Positions 1-10,702 of a DNA stretch of 64,000 nucleotides are shown here, in pieces. Below the pieces are notes generated by a model, which was not told where the DNA came from, did no database searches, and was given only the letters and a program-made list of their open reading frames with translations. How positions within the stretch are numbered: the first letter of the stretch is position 1; the number at the start of each line of letters is the position of its first letter. This DNA is from Bedellia somnulentella. Lineage: Eukaryota; Arthropoda; Insecta; Lepidoptera; Bedelliidae. Location of the stretch: positions 13,483,608 through 13,547,607 of the forward strand of contig OY755191.1 of the NCBI GenBank assembly GCA_963576735.1, given 5' to 3'. A program made the position numbers and the translations under genes.

Positions 1-2
1 AA

Positions 3-2966
3 TATCGCCAAGTGCCTCTCGAAAGGAGGCCAAGGCTGCCCCGAGTTCCTCTCAGCATCAAGGTTCGGGATGTCGTTGAGGCCGTCAATAACATGCTGCC
101 CTCATTTTTAGAGAGCAGCATGGACCTTTGGGATACGGATTCAATTCTCTTTGGCGCCGCAATGACAGTTTGTCAATTTGTCGGCGTCAGGATGCCGCCA
201 ACAAGAGCTGGTGGCTCCCGCCAGGCTGGCAGTACTAGTCCCAGGACTACAACTAGACTAGCCTGGATGAGGCGGATTGAAAGCCGTATCACAAGGGCCA
301 GGGTCCTCATCGGCAAACTGACCAGCTTCAGATCAGGCAACAATAGGCCGAGGGTGGTGCGCTTCGTCAGGGAGGCATTCCCTGGTGAGAATGTCTTTGA
401 CAACTCACCGGAGTTTGCCTGTAGACTGGTGGAGCGCATCGATGATCTGAATCAGAAGATCGCTGCTTGGGGTAAGCGAATTAGGCGATATTCTGAAAGG
501 GTAAAGAGGTACCAACAGAATCGTCTCTTCATGAGTGACCAGAAGAAGTTCTACAGAACTTTGGAGCGTCCCGACGTGGTTACGACAGGTCAGCGACCGG
601 AAAAAGCCGATGTAGTAGCCTTTTGGCGTGGGCTTTGGTCGCTGCCTGTTGATCACGAAGAGGGCCGATGGTTCGAGGCGGTCGAGGGAGCGTGCGAGCC
701 CATAGCGCCCATGAACCCCGTCAACATATCCGAGGAGGATGTGGTGGCTGCGATTCGTAAAGCTCCGAACTGGAAAAGTCCGGGGCCGGATGGATTGCAC
801 CATTACTGGTTGAAGGGGTTCACGCGCTGTCACGCTACTCTCGCCCGTCAGTTCCAAATCGCCCTCGAGAGTGGGACGCTCCCGAACTTCTTAACTACTG
901 GGGTCACTCATTTAGCTCCAAAGAGCGATGCTACCGCGGATCCATCACAATACCGCCCCATTACTTGTCTTTGTACAATTTACAAGACCTTGACATCCGT
1001 TCTGAGCTCCAAGATTACTCAACACATTGTTGATAACAATGTGATATCTGGAGCTCAGAACGGATGTAGGGGCGGTAGTTGCGGTAGCAAGGAGCTGCTC
1101 CTCATCGACGCGGTCGTAGGCCAACTGGTCAAACGCAACCGTCGGAACTTCTCCGCTGGCTGGATAGACTACAGGAAGGCGTTCGATTCGGTACCTCATT
1201 CATGGCTCATGAGGGTCCTCGAGCTGTACAAAATTGATAGTGCAGTTCGACACTTCCTCGGGCAATGTATGGGGTGCTGGGGAACGATCCTGAGTTTAGA
1301 CGGTCAGCGGATGACGGATGCGGATGACCAAATTGATATAAGGCGAGGGATTTTCCAGGGCGATTGCCTGAGTCCAGTTTGGTTTTGCTTGGCCCTGAAT
1401 CCTCTAAGTACACTCTTGGAGAATTCGGGGACGGGCTTTCAGTTTCGGAGAGGCGGACCACGCTTGCCTCATCTCCTTTACATGGATGACCTGAAGCTTT
1501 ACGCCCCCACGGCTGACAGATTGGCGGAGCTACTGACGATCACTAACGATTTCAGTGGTTCCGTCAAGATGGAGCTCGGGGTCGATAAGTGTGCGGTCAT
1601 TCATGTTGAGAAGGGGCATGTCGTGCACTCTGATGGTGTCGATGTCGGCACCAATCATTTGAGGGCACTCTCCGAGGCTGAAACATACCGGTATCTGGGC
1701 ATGTCACAAACCATCGGTGTGAAGGTGGCAGACGTGAAACAGGGTGTTTGCGAGGAGTTTTATGAACGCCTGAAAAGTGTGCTTAATAGCTACTTGTCAG
1801 GCGTTAATAAGATCCGAGCCATTAACTCCTGGGTCATGCCTGTACTGATGTATACATTTGGCGTGCTCAGATGGACTCAGACCGAACTCGACGCTCTGGA
1901 CAGACGAGTCCGCACGATGATGACCTCTCATCGAATGCATCATCCGAGGTCGTCGGTTATGAGATTGTATATCCCGCGGAAGTGTGGTGGTCGAGGCCTC
2001 TTGAGTGCCAAAACCATGCACAACCGCGAGGTATGCAACCTCAGAAACTATTTTTTGACGATGACGGATGATAGTATTCGGGGAGAGGTGGTCACTAGTG
2101 ATAAAGGACTGACTCCCTTATCGTTGGCCTCACAGGATTGGCGAACCCCGGAGGTACTTAGCACCTCTGATCGGGAGTCCGTATGGAAAGAGAAGGAGCT
2201 GCACGGGAGGTTTTACAAGGTACTTCACGAACCTTTCGTGGACCGTAAAGCCTCCCTGCATTGGCTGCGTTTCGGGGACCTCTTTGGGGAAACCGAAGGT
2301 TTTGTCTGTGCAATACAAGACCAGGTTATCAAGACGCGGAACTACCGGAAATACATCCTAAAAGACGGTACCACAGACATCTGTCGAGCATGTGGCCGTC
2401 CCGGAGAGTCACTTAGGCATGTTATTTCCGGTTGTTCGGCTCTTGCTAACACTGAGTACTTGCACAGACACAACCAAGCAGCCAAAATCCTGCATCAGGA
2501 GCTCGCTCTGAAATACGGACTCTTGCAACAGAGGCTGCCGTATTACAAGTATCTGCCGGAGCCAATCTTAGAAAACGACCGTGCCAAAATCTATTGGGAC
2601 CGATCCGTTATCACGGACAGGACTATTCTAGCGAATAAGCCTGATATCGTGGTATGGGATCGGTCGCAGTCGAGGGTATTTCTAGTGGATGTCACTATCC
2701 CGCATGACGAGGGTCTCGTGAAAGCCGAAACCGAGAAGCGTCGGAAGTATCTCGATCTGGCTCACGAGATCACCGACATGTGGGGTGTGACCTCGACTGA
2801 AATTATCCCAATTGTTTTGTCCGCGAACGGGTTAATTCCAACCAGCCTCGCGACCAACTTGAGGCGGTTGGATTTCTGTGGCGTGTCGGTTCCAGCACAA
2901 ATGCAGAAAGCGGTGCTGCTCGATACGGCTCGGATCGTCCGTCGGTTCTTGAACCTGACTCCCTGA
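3..2966 (+). CDS. Reverse transcriptase / restriction-like endonuclease polyprotein (R4/Dong-like), 5' partial
   Basis: 988 codons are open from the window edge to TGA at 2964-2966. Counting from base 3, the RT fingers motif (WKSPGPDG) is at about residue 256. The first catalytic Asp (WIDYRKAFDS) is at 389 and the YMDD box, in the context LLYMDDLKLYA, at 493. Behind the RT come a Cys-x2-Cys..His..Cys knuckle from residue 794 and a PD-x14-D endonuclease motif (PD 880-881, D896 in LVDVTIP). RT followed by CCHC and PD-(D/E)XK is the known layout of RLE-type elements (R2, R4/Dong, NeSL). The LLYMDDLKLYA context resembles R4/Dong most. The protein would nick target DNA and reverse-transcribe its own RNA. 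No internal stop is present, so the copy is recent. No N-terminal zinc finger is visible; it may lie upstream. Confidence 0.88.
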   Translation, partial: YRQVPLERRPRLPRVPLSIKVRDVVEAVNNMLPSFLESSMDLWDTDSILFGAAMTVCQFVGVRMPPTRAGGSRQAGSTSPRTTTRLAWMRRIESRITRARVLIGKLTSFRSGNNRPRVVRFVREAFPGENVFDNSPEFACRLVERIDDLNQKIAAWGKRIRRYSERVKRYQQNRLFMSDQKKFYRTLERPDVVTTGQRPEKADVVAFWRGLWSLPVDHEEGRWFEAVEGACEPIAPMNPVNISEEDVVAAIRKAPNWKSPGPDGLHHYWLKGFTRCHATLARQFQIALESGTLPNFLTTGVTHLAPKSDATADPSQYRPITCLCTIYKTLTSVLSSKITQHIVDNNVISGAQNGCRGGSCGSKELLLIDAVVGQLVKRNRRNFSAGWIDYRKAFDSVPHSWLMRVLELYKIDSAVRHFLGQCMGCWGTILSLDGQRMTDADDQIDIRRGIFQGDCLSPVWFCLALNPLSTLLENSGTGFQFRRGGPRLPHLLYMDDLKLYAPTADRLAELLTITNDFSGSVKMELGVDKCAVIHVEKGHVVHSDGVDVGTNHLRALSEAETYRYLGMSQTIGVKVADVKQGVCEEFYERLKSVLNSYLSGVNKIRAINSWVMPVLMYTFGVLRWTQTELDALDRRVRTMMTSHRMHHPRSSVMRLYIPRKCGGRGLLSAKTMHNREVCNLRNYFLTMTDDSIRGEVVTSDKGLTPLSLASQDWRTPEVLSTSDRESVWKEKELHGRFYKVLHEPFVDRKASLHWLRFGDLFGETEGFVCAIQDQVIKTRNYRKYILKDGTTDICRACGRPGESLRHVISGCSALANTEYLHRHNQAAKILHQELALKYGLLQQRLPYYKYLPEPILENDRAKIYWDRSVITDRTILANKPDIVVWDRSQSRVFLVDVTIPHDEGLVKAETEKRRKYLDLAHEITDMWGVTSTEIIPIVLSANGLIPTSLATNLRRLDFCGVSVPAQMQKAVLLDTARIVRRFLNLTP

Positions 2967-3051
2967 CCCCGACCGACTGTGCTTTTGTCGGGGAGTACCG
3001 CCTCTCCCATTTAAAATTTATATTTTCATTTTCGGCCATGGGAGAGGCGAG
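2967..3051 (+). other. Structured 3' UTR of the R4/Dong-like element
   Basis: Immediately after the stop, CCCCGAC pairs with GTCGGGG (2967-2993). A longer hairpin follows, with CGCCTCTCCCAT (from about 3000) pairing with ATGGGAGAGGCG (ending about 3051), a perfect 12-bp stem. Such folds could be the template end recognised by the element's own RT, by analogy with R2 3' UTRs. That function is inferred. Confidence 0.6.
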
Positions 3052-3209
3052 AAACAAAAATGTCTTTCGAAATAATAATAATAATTTAAAAAGAAGGAAA
3101 ACGATAACGACCAATAATGTTGTGTGCACTATTTTTGGCATTGTAACAGATCCGAATCAATGTTTTATCATGAAAGAAAATGTTTGTTATAATGCTGTTT
3201 GTGTACCTA

Positions 3210-3236
3210 TTAAATAAATAAATAAAATAAATAAAT
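3210..3236 (+). repeat. (AAAT)n tail of the retrotransposon
   Basis: TAAATAAATAAATAAAATAAATAAAT is the 3' terminus of the R4/Dong-like element and abuts LINE sequence in opposite orientation. A shorter (AAT)n tract lies at about 3072-3090. Confidence 0.6.
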
Positions 3237-5862
3237 ATAAGAGGCATTTAATGATGAACCCTCTCATTTTCAGTCCATAATCACTTTCGCGCAGTTCTTT
3301 CAAACAGTCGTCCATGAACAAATTGAAGAGCCACGGAGAAGCCTCACAACCCTGTCGAACACCCCTAGAGATCTCAAACCAGTCCGTGTCTTCTCCGTTT
3401 ACTCTCACACATGCATTGGAATCCTCATAGAGTGACTCAAATGCACGTATAAGTTGGCTCCCCAAACCGAACTTAGACAACACCTTCCACAAATACTTTC
3501 TTACTACCCTATCATACGCCTTCTCCAAATCAATGAAGGTGCAATACACTTTTTGGTTTTTTGCCAAAAATTTCTCTGTGATGCACCTTAAGTAGAAGAC
3601 TTGATTGAAATTGATTCATACATCCCATTCCCTTCCTAAATCCTGCTTGTACATCCCAAATTTTTTCATCCGTTTCTTTCATCACCCTTTCGATCAGAAC
3701 TTTCGCATACAATTTGCCGACAACACTGAGTAGGCTGATACCACGGGAGTTTTTTGCTTCTTGGCGTGACCCTTTCCCTTTATATAGGGGCACAATCACG
3801 GCTCTACACCAATCTTTTGGTACTTTGCCAAGTGCCCAACACTTCTGAAAAAGGAAGAACAGCCAAGAAGCCACTAACCCTTTACCAGCCCTCAGCATTT
3901 CGACACATATCCTATCATATCCTGCCGCTTTTCCTAGTTTCATACTTTTCATCGCTTTTACAATTTCTTCCATACTTATCTTTGAAAAAAAGCAACCCAG
4001 GAGCCTCCCTTCTTAACTGCCACCAAACGGTCGAGGAGATTTTGAAATCATTTCCTTTGGCCCGATTTTTCAAAGAGATGAGTGAAGTCTTTGAAGTTGC
4101 TACAACTCATTTCATTTATGTGGAATGGATTGCAGCTGTCACATGTTTTTATGAATTCGGCCCAGTCATGGGGGATAAGGATCTCCATGGTTGAGAGACG
4201 CTTCTTTCTTCGTTCAATTATGGAGTGGACGTGATCCACTTCCTTATGTGTATGCCCTCTAAGCATGAATTTGTGATTAACTCTCTTGATATCAGGGAAG
4301 AGTGCAAATATCATATGGTAGCATGCTATTACCATGTTATTCCTATTCTGCCCGGCGCAGTTATCTGTCCATATTGTTAGTTCTTCAATTGTAGGGGTAA
4401 GATGTTTTTGACACCATTCTAAAATGCAAGAGGCAATTTCATTGCCTCCCCGCCCAGCAATATTCTCTAACCAGACAAAATTATCTGTAGTTTTGGTATC
4501 CTCTTTTTCAAAGAGTCCCTCAAAATAGTTCTTCCATGCGTCTTATGCTACTTTTATCCGTCGCCAATTCACCCTGTTCATCTCTCACAACATTCACTCT
4601 CGTGTTTTGGGAAACTCCCTTTTCTTTCCGGATATATTTCTAGAACAACTTTTGGTTATTCCGGAAATTATCAGAGAGTTTCCTCTCACACCATTCTATC
4701 AGATCACGCTTTTTCTTTTCTATTTTCTTCTTAACCTCATTCTTAACTCTCTTATATTCATCTTCACTATTCTTCACTACATCATCTGTTACTCTCGCAT
4801 CCATTCGTTTACTAACTTTAATCGCTAGTAAATCTAACCAAGCTTTCTTCTCATCTCCAACTGCCTCTTTCACATCTTTATCCCACCAACTTGTTGGTGG
4901 TCTATTTGTTCTTTTACTCAATCCACAATACAATACTTCCGTCGCACATTCAACCATTGACGATTTGAGCACATCCCATACTTCTTCTATTTCCAATTCA
5001 TCCTTCATCTCCACGCAATTTAGCCTGTCGTCCAATTTCTTCATATATTCATCTCTAATATTTTCATCCTCTTCCAATTTCTCCACTTTTACTCTCGCAA
5101 ATTCAGTTGTCGACACTTTGGCCCTGTGACCCCAACGCGTGCACAGTCCCCTCAATCGTGATATCACGAGAAAGGGGTCTGTGCCAACGTTAATGCCCCT
5201 ATGGACTCTGGTGTCAAAAACCTTTGCTCTTAGCCTTTCATCCACTATCACAAAATCTATCATACTTCTCTCGCTTCCTCTCTGTCTAGTATACATATAG
5301 ATATCTTTGTGTTCAAACAAAGTGTTCGTAACACAAAGATTCCTCTCCAAACATACATCAATCACTTTCTCACCATTCTCGTTCACTCTTTTATCACCAA
5401 ACTTTCCTAAAACTCTTTCACAACTGTTGCGTGACACACCAACCCAACCATTAAAATCTCCTAACATAACAATTTTCTCATTTTAACGACACCCATTCGC
5501 AACATCGTCTAACAAATTCCAAAACTCCTCTCTCTCGGATAGTGATCTGGACATGTCCGGAGCATACACGCAAATTATGCGCATCCGGACAAGCCCTACC
5601 TTCACCTTTATCCATAGAAGCCTTGGACTCACACACGCATAATATTTCATGCACTTAGTCATCCTTTCAGATATCAAAAGTCCCACGCCTTGGCAAGCTC
5701 TGTCACTCTCGGCAACTCCCGACCAGATAGCTGTAAATGAGCCAAGTTGTGAAACCTCTTTTTACTTGCGCTTCGTTTCATTTACACACAGAAAATCTAG
5801 TTTTCTTTCTTCCATAATCAAACATACTTCATCTAATTTTTCATGCATCCCTCCACACAATT
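3236..5862 (-). mobile_element. Broken RTE-like LINE, copy 1
   Basis: On the minus strand this is a decayed copy of the LINE that is intact at 32268-35672. Endonuclease frames lie at 5483-5686 and 4640-5467 (GDFN, SMIDFVIVD). RT frames lie at 3530-3973 (KLGKAAGYDR, VPLYKGKGS) and 3187-3567 (FIDLEKAYDR, RQGCEASPWLFN). Frameshifts separate them, and an unrelated coding fragment replaces about 70 bp at 3985-4499. The 3' end stops where the R4/Dong element begins. The 5' end stops near the codons for the MHKKLDE region, where a tRNA-derived repeat begins. It is non-functional. Confidence 0.85.
3985..4499 (-). pseudogene. DDE-like transposase C-terminal fragment inside LINE copy 1
   Basis: Read on the minus strand from about 4497, an open frame runs through IWTDNCAGQNRNN and KFMLRGHTHKEVDHVHSIIE to a stop at 4048. 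In another frame it continues with VWWQLRREAPGLLFF. I recall WxDNCxGQNRN followed by GHT..D..H..IE from many uncharacterised metazoan proteins thought to be DDE/RNase-H-fold transposases. The Asp of TDN and the Glu of IIE would be catalytic. Flanking LINE sequence resumes on both sides, so this is an insertion with a small deletion of the LINE. No terminal repeats are visible. The transposase assignment is inference. Confidence 0.5.
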
Positions 5863-5865
5863 TTC

Positions 5866-6080
5866 ACTTTTCGGAAGGCGACTTGTCTATCTTTTCAGAT
5901 AGAATGCAGATGTTGAAAACGCCTAACTATCACATAATTTAAATCTTTTTGTTCATGAAAACCTCATGTCGGGATTATTACTAATAAATAAAGGAAAGAA
6001 AAATTTCGACACAGGCGGAAGGTCGCGGGTTCGATTCCCGCCTGTGTCGAAATTTTTCTTTCCTTTATTTATTAGTCAAC
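5866..6080. repeat. tRNA-derived hairpin repeat, palindromised copy
   Basis: The conserved head (CTTTTCGGAAGGCGACTTGTC, then TTCATGAAAACCTCATG and GGGATTATTACTAATAAATA) leads to a perfect inverted repeat. AATAAAGGAAAGAAAAATTTCGACACAGGCGG is mirrored on the far side of a B-box-like GGTTCGATTCC. Both arms derive from the same tRNA 3' end, one inverted. Other members are at 14321-14395, 36752-36945 and 36955-37165. Confidence 0.6.
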
Positions 6081-6853
6081 TATCAACTTTTAAACAAACT
6101 AGTCATCACGGCACTGTGCCAATGAGATGGCGCGAGCGAGGATGTTTATGTTTTGTCTTGCTCATACGTAATGAGAAAATGAGCGCCATCTCTTTTCACC
6201 GGACTGTGGTATGAATGTACACAAATATGCTCCGAGCTATAAGATCTGATGTTAACATGACTCTTATTAGAATTGCTTTTTTCTCGTACCAATGTGTCTG
6301 ATATTGAAATGAGATCAACTACTTGCATTAATCTACGTTAGTTGTTTATAACCGACCGTCAAATATTACGTTATTTTTTTATTCCTACAGCCATATAGTT
6401 TTAAATTAAAATCAGTCTGTATAGTTCCAATGTACCGTGGACATACAACCATTTTTATGGAATTGAACTTTTGAACAAAAAGAGATAGAGATACGTCGGT
6501 TAGCCCAAAAGAAAGAGGACAAAAAACTTCAAACAGATATATAAAAAAGTGATTTTCGTAAAAATTGCACATCCGACCTAATGGCTCTGATGTCGAGAAT
6601 TTGATAAACCAGTCAGAGTGGTATTCCGAAGTGACCAATCATTTGGTCTTATTGGCTTGTGGACTATAATTCAGCAAAGATTGATATCTGGACCTTTGTT
6701 TTCGCCAGCTATACTACTGGTTTTGGAAATTACTAATACCTTTGCTCCAGCCAGAACGTGGAAGTTCGGAATCGCATCAGTATCGTTATTTAGTTATATT
6801 TATTTTATATAATTCCTTCTTGTATTATTCTTGTCTAATTTTTAATAGACTGG
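6081..6853. other. No gene seen
   Basis: AT-rich non-coding sequence without a convincing ORF, splice-flanked exon or recognised repeat. Confidence 0.5.
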
Positions 6854-6955
6854 TGTAACTTCTTTCTTGTTTTATTAGTCTCCTTGCTCTCCGCGTTTCG
6901 TGTCTTAGGTTTTATTTCCATAAGGGGATTAAGACTTAAGACACGTAACGTTACA
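6854..6955 (+). mobile_element. Possible short LTR of a gypsy-like retrotransposon
   Basis: A 102-bp segment starts TGTAAC and ends GTTACA, the inverted dinucleotide style of LTR ends. Two bases later follows TGGCGCCCAACG, a classic primer-binding site. No second LTR or gag/pol ORF was found, so this is at best a remnant. Confidence 0.4.
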
Positions 6956-6958
6956 GAT

Positions 6959-6970
6959 TGGCGCCCAACG
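6959..6970 (+). promoter_or_regulatory. Primer-binding-site-like sequence (tRNA-Lys type)
   Basis: TGGCGCCCAACG matches the 5' part of the well-known tRNA-Lys1,2 primer-binding site of retroelements and sits 3 bp after the putative LTR end. Confidence 0.45.
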
Positions 6971-7269
6971 TAAAATTATATATATCACAATTATTTTTTC
7001 CAAATTCTAAATTATACTTGCACAAGTAAGATTCTTTTGGATTTCGGTTTTGGCACATTTCTTTCCGTTTTTAATGTCTTTTTCTTTTATATATACTTAT
7101 TGTTATTCTATACGGTTAGGATTAGGATGGCCACACCTGGCTAAACTCTAGCAGACCTTCTTAGCAGATTTCTACTTTGGCTGATTTTATTAAATGATAT
7201 TATCAATATATCATCATCTTTATTTTATTCTCGAGTTTTGGTTGTGTCAAGATGTTCTAATTTATTCTC
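6971..7269. other. Leader-like region, no gene seen
   Basis: Downstream of the primer-binding-site match there is no gag-like frame. The ATG at about 7133 closes after five codons. Confidence 0.4.
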
Positions 7270-7512
7270 TCTTGAGCTGCCCTGGTTGACGCAAGCTTCC
7301 CGGAGTCGCAGCCCCTTACTCTTGAGCTGCCCTGGTTGACGCAGTCAGAAAGCTGGAGTCACAACCCTTACCCCGTCGAGCTGCCCTTGCTGACGCAGGC
7401 GCCTCCGGGCCAACCAAAGCTTGCGTCAACCAGGGCAGCTCAAGAGTAAGGGGCTGCGACTCCGGGAAGCTTGCGTCAACCAGGGCAGCTCAAGAGTAAG
7501 GGGCTGCGATTC
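7270..7512. repeat. GC-rich tandem/inverted repeat cluster
   Basis: A unit of about 50 bp containing GAGCTGCCCTGGTTGACGCA and GGAGTCGCAGCCCCTTACTC occurs about three times forward (7272-7415), then twice in inverse (7424-7512). This makes a long imperfect palindrome. It is much more GC-rich than its surroundings. Its identity is unknown; it may belong to the LTR-element remnant just upstream. Confidence 0.6.
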
Positions 7513-8164
7513 CAGACGGGTATAAATTGATGATATATAAAGTCAGTTCAGAATATTGTTTCTGACATTTTTTTCAGTTTCTTCCATAATAATGATGATG
7601 CCCCCATCGCCCCAGGAGCTGAATCCAGACTCACGTCTGCGAACAAGCATGACTCCACTTAAAAATTTTGAAATAACCTATTTCTTTTTTAAAAGGATAA
7701 AACTATTCCTTAAAAGAGGTAACAAAGAAAGTAGTCCAAATAACAGTGAGAGTTAAGAATATATAATTGAAAATAAATTAGGAAAGACAATAAATTAGGA
7801 TTCATTATCAACCCACTTACAATATTAAACAATACATCTTTATTGTTATTTAATAAAAATATTAAATAAATTAAATTGTAAGGCTACGACCTAACACTAG
7901 CAACCTTCTTGCAGAAAACTAATGTCAAGTGAGTAAATTAAAAAATATGAAATAGATATCTGACAATAAACAAGATCGTGAAAATGATTATTTTCGAGAA
8001 AATTCTTAAACTTTTATGTCTTCGATATGACATTTACCTCTAGAACTATTTTGGTCTTCTAAGAGGTATATCAAAGGGAAAAACTTCTCACATACATAAC
8101 ACAAAATACATTACAGTAGTTAGAGACCAATCACCACATTCCACCTTTTATTTTGCAATTATTT
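7513..8164. other. No gene seen
   Basis: AT-rich sequence. One short ORF (7556-7756) has no recognisable feature. Confidence 0.5.
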
Positions 8165-8250
8165 TCCGGATCAACTCCCAAAAGTGGATGACGAATGTCT
8201 AATTGTTAAGCTCTGGCTATCCTTACATAGCATTTATAGTTGTGAGTGTT
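8165..8250 (+). repeat. SINE-A, decayed 3' part
   Basis: CAACTCCCAAAAGTGGATGA, AGCTCTGGCTATCC and ATTTATAGTTGTGAGTG align with the 3' half of the SINE-A consensus. Confidence 0.5.
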
Positions 8251-8370
8251 AGAAAGTTATTAAAGATAGAGACAAGTTATTGTGACTTGTGATTTTTAAT
8301 TACTGTTAGTTTCCATCTATATAATAAAAATGGATCGCCAAGATAGATATCAAATAACCAATCACAAGTA

Positions 8371-8437
8371 AATGTAGCATTTAATAGAAAATAAACTTTC
8401 ATGAGGGCATATCATAATAGAATCATGAAAGTGCAAT
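8371..8437. repeat. 70-bp dispersed direct repeat, copy 1
   Basis: TAAATGTAGCATTTAATAG, then AAAATAAACTTTCATGA and a closing ATCATGAAAGTG, recur at 8811-8882 with few differences. The inner CTTTCATGA/TCATGAAAG makes a hairpin. Confidence 0.55.
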
Positions 8438-8810
8438 TTGTCACACCTTATCGACCCGCACAAGATGAATTCAATATTGTCAATGTTATACTGTCTTCTG
8501 CAATAAAGAGGTTGATAGTATAACATGAACAAGAGAAAAACTTTATCGATGGAAAACATTTCATTACAATAAAGTATTACGAGAAGTAGCATGCCCTTCA
8601 AGCCGCACTATGCCAGTTTTACCCAGTTTGACCCAATAACGTTATACAGACTAGTATAGTTAGACTTGGATTATTTATTTAATGTCACTTTTGCAAAATA
8701 AATACATTTTTAAATCAATTCATTATCCTAACTGTAAAATAACCTTATAAGTAAAAATAATGCCTGTTGGTTTGACCTAAGATCAAAGAACCAATTATTT
8801 TCTATTTAAC

Positions 8811-8882
8811 GTAAATGTAGCATTTAATAGAAAATAAACTTTCATGATATAGGCCATATCGCAATAGAATAATGAAAGTGGG
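8811..8882. repeat. 70-bp dispersed direct repeat, copy 2
   Basis: Second copy of the motif at 8371-8437. The left stretch is nearly identical and the hairpin arm closes with AATGAAAGTG. Confidence 0.55.
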
Positions 8883-10004
8883 TTATTAATCGAACTGAAA
8901 ATAAAGTGGAAAATTGTGTTACGGTGTTGAAAAGTTGGAGAAAATAGAGCTACGAGAAATGAAAGGCTACCAGTAGCGGTTGGTATTATTTGATACAAAT
9001 ATACTCCGAAAAAATCATGTTCCCATTCTGAGGAGAAAAGGATGAAGGAGCATTTTGCTCGATAGAACAATAGGTATTTGTAAACTCTATATTTATTTAA
9101 ATCAAACCATATTTTCTCAAGAACCTCAGGGTGTACTATTCGATAACCTAACACGGAACCACTACCTAACATACGTCAGAAACAGAAACGAATAGACTAA
9201 ATAAGCAAAAACTTTTTTTATTATTAACGAAGTTGCTCTCTCTGTTTAATTAGTTTTTTCCTCTATCGCTAATTACTTTTGATTTGTACGCCTGGATATC
9301 CAATTATTTGTTATTGAAAAAATATAATGAGCTTAATTATTCATCATCAGAATCAGATTATATTTGCTTGCAATCTTCCCAAAAATAAGCTACGTGAGCG
9401 TGATCCAATATTATTTCTATCAAAGTTAAACCTATTTCCTATCTCGAACGCTGTTCCAATACAAAGACCACGTGCTGACATTTGTAAAAGAGCAAATAAT
9501 AGCGAGCAGCAGCAGTCTGCAGCCAAGTTATATTTAACAAACAGCTTGGGATGTTCCAGCGTATTCTTCACAATCCTCTGCTTCATGCTCTGAATAAAAT
9601 GCAAAGATTGAGTCTCGGATACTTTTTACGTGTTTAATAAATATTGTTTATTTGTAATGCCATGCACACCACCGTGGCTTCGCTGTTCCTCTACTGTGTT
9701 TTGAATGTACAATAAAAGTAGTATCCTCTAGAAGTAGAACCTGAGAAAATCATGTTTTTTTTAGTACTATAGGATCGGGCCAGTTTTGCATTAGTCTGAC
9801 TTTACTTGACATTAGTAGCCTATATTCTTCTGACCTTTTTATCGGTTCTGAGGTAAAGGAGCCTATTCATTCTTTCTCAGCCAACCAATCCTTACTCTTT
9901 ATGACAAGTATAGATAAGTAACGAGTGTATGTAAGAAACGTAAACTAAATTTTAACAATCATAATATATATCAATTTTCATTTATATTTATTGTTGAGAG
10001 TCCC

Positions 10005-10170
10005 ATAGGCGATAGGCCTGCTCCCTATCACGTGAGTACACTGTCTTAGCAAATCGTGGGTACCTTCTCTGGACACTAGATGGCACTGCCATGTGAGTTC
10101 AGAAGTATTGGTACCTCTCCCAACCCCTTCGGGGATAAACGGCTTGAACGTTTATGTTTATATGTTTATG
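10005..10170 (+). repeat. SINE-B, 3' half
   Basis: Contains GGCGATAGGCCTG, CTATCACGTGAGTACACTGT, CCAACCCCTTCGGGGATA and the (TTTATG) tail. The tRNA-like head is missing (5' truncation). Confidence 0.75.
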
Positions 10171-10702
10171 TCCCAAAATAAACTGATTGAATTTCGTGTC
10201 CAAACTACTAGTTGATTGAATCTTCGAAATCTGATTAGAAATATTTTCAAGTACAAAAGTTAATGTTGACTTTGTCCCAAAATACTTAGGAGTAAATCAC
10301 GACCAGATTAACAGCTTAAAAGGAAACTTTGTAAAACCACGGTGCTTTAGGAATTTGGATAACTTCAACAATTGTGAAAAAAACTATATTTATTAAAGCT
10401 ACGAGTACTTATTATAGTATACATGCTGGTGAATACAGCTGCGTAGTTTTGGCTTAGAATTTTATTGACCCATACATTTTTTTGCGAGTGACTTAAGATG
10501 GTATGGTAGATAATAGTCGAGGGAAGTAAAATGTGTTACTGAAAATTTAAAGTTATTAGTACCTTCGCCACGCCTCAAGGAAAATGTTGAGTAATAAAAT
10601 TCCAAAAAAAACCCGCCTTTATTGACATTCGCGGAATGTGAATTGGGTTAATTAAACCCAAGTGCACAAAATTATGAAAATAAAATAAGAAATCGTCTTT
10701 AC
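10171..10702. other. No gene seen
   Basis: AT-rich. On the minus strand this is where the next exons of the guanylyl cyclase fragment would be expected, and none is visible. Confidence 0.4.

Larger units (their letters stand above)
1..3235 (+). mobile_element. R4/Dong-like non-LTR retrotransposon, 5' end outside window
   Basis: One long ORF, a short structured 3' UTR and a terminal (AAAT)n tract make up this element. The frame is open to the first base of the window, so the 5' end lies upstream. To the right the sequence changes abruptly at about 3236 into the interior of an RTE-like LINE on the opposite strand. The LINE's 3' third is absent on this side, so this element probably inserted into the LINE and the missing part lies left of the window. 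The restriction-like endonuclease after the RT excludes the APE-type clades. Confidence 0.85.
8251..10004. other. No gene seen; contains a repeated 70-bp motif
   Basis: AT-rich with no credible gene. It contains the duplicated motif listed separately at 8371 and 8811. Confidence 0.5.

Noticed and set aside
173..2318. Several antisense ORFs under the R4/Dong-like gene
   Set aside because: They are shadows of the long sense frame with no independent motifs.
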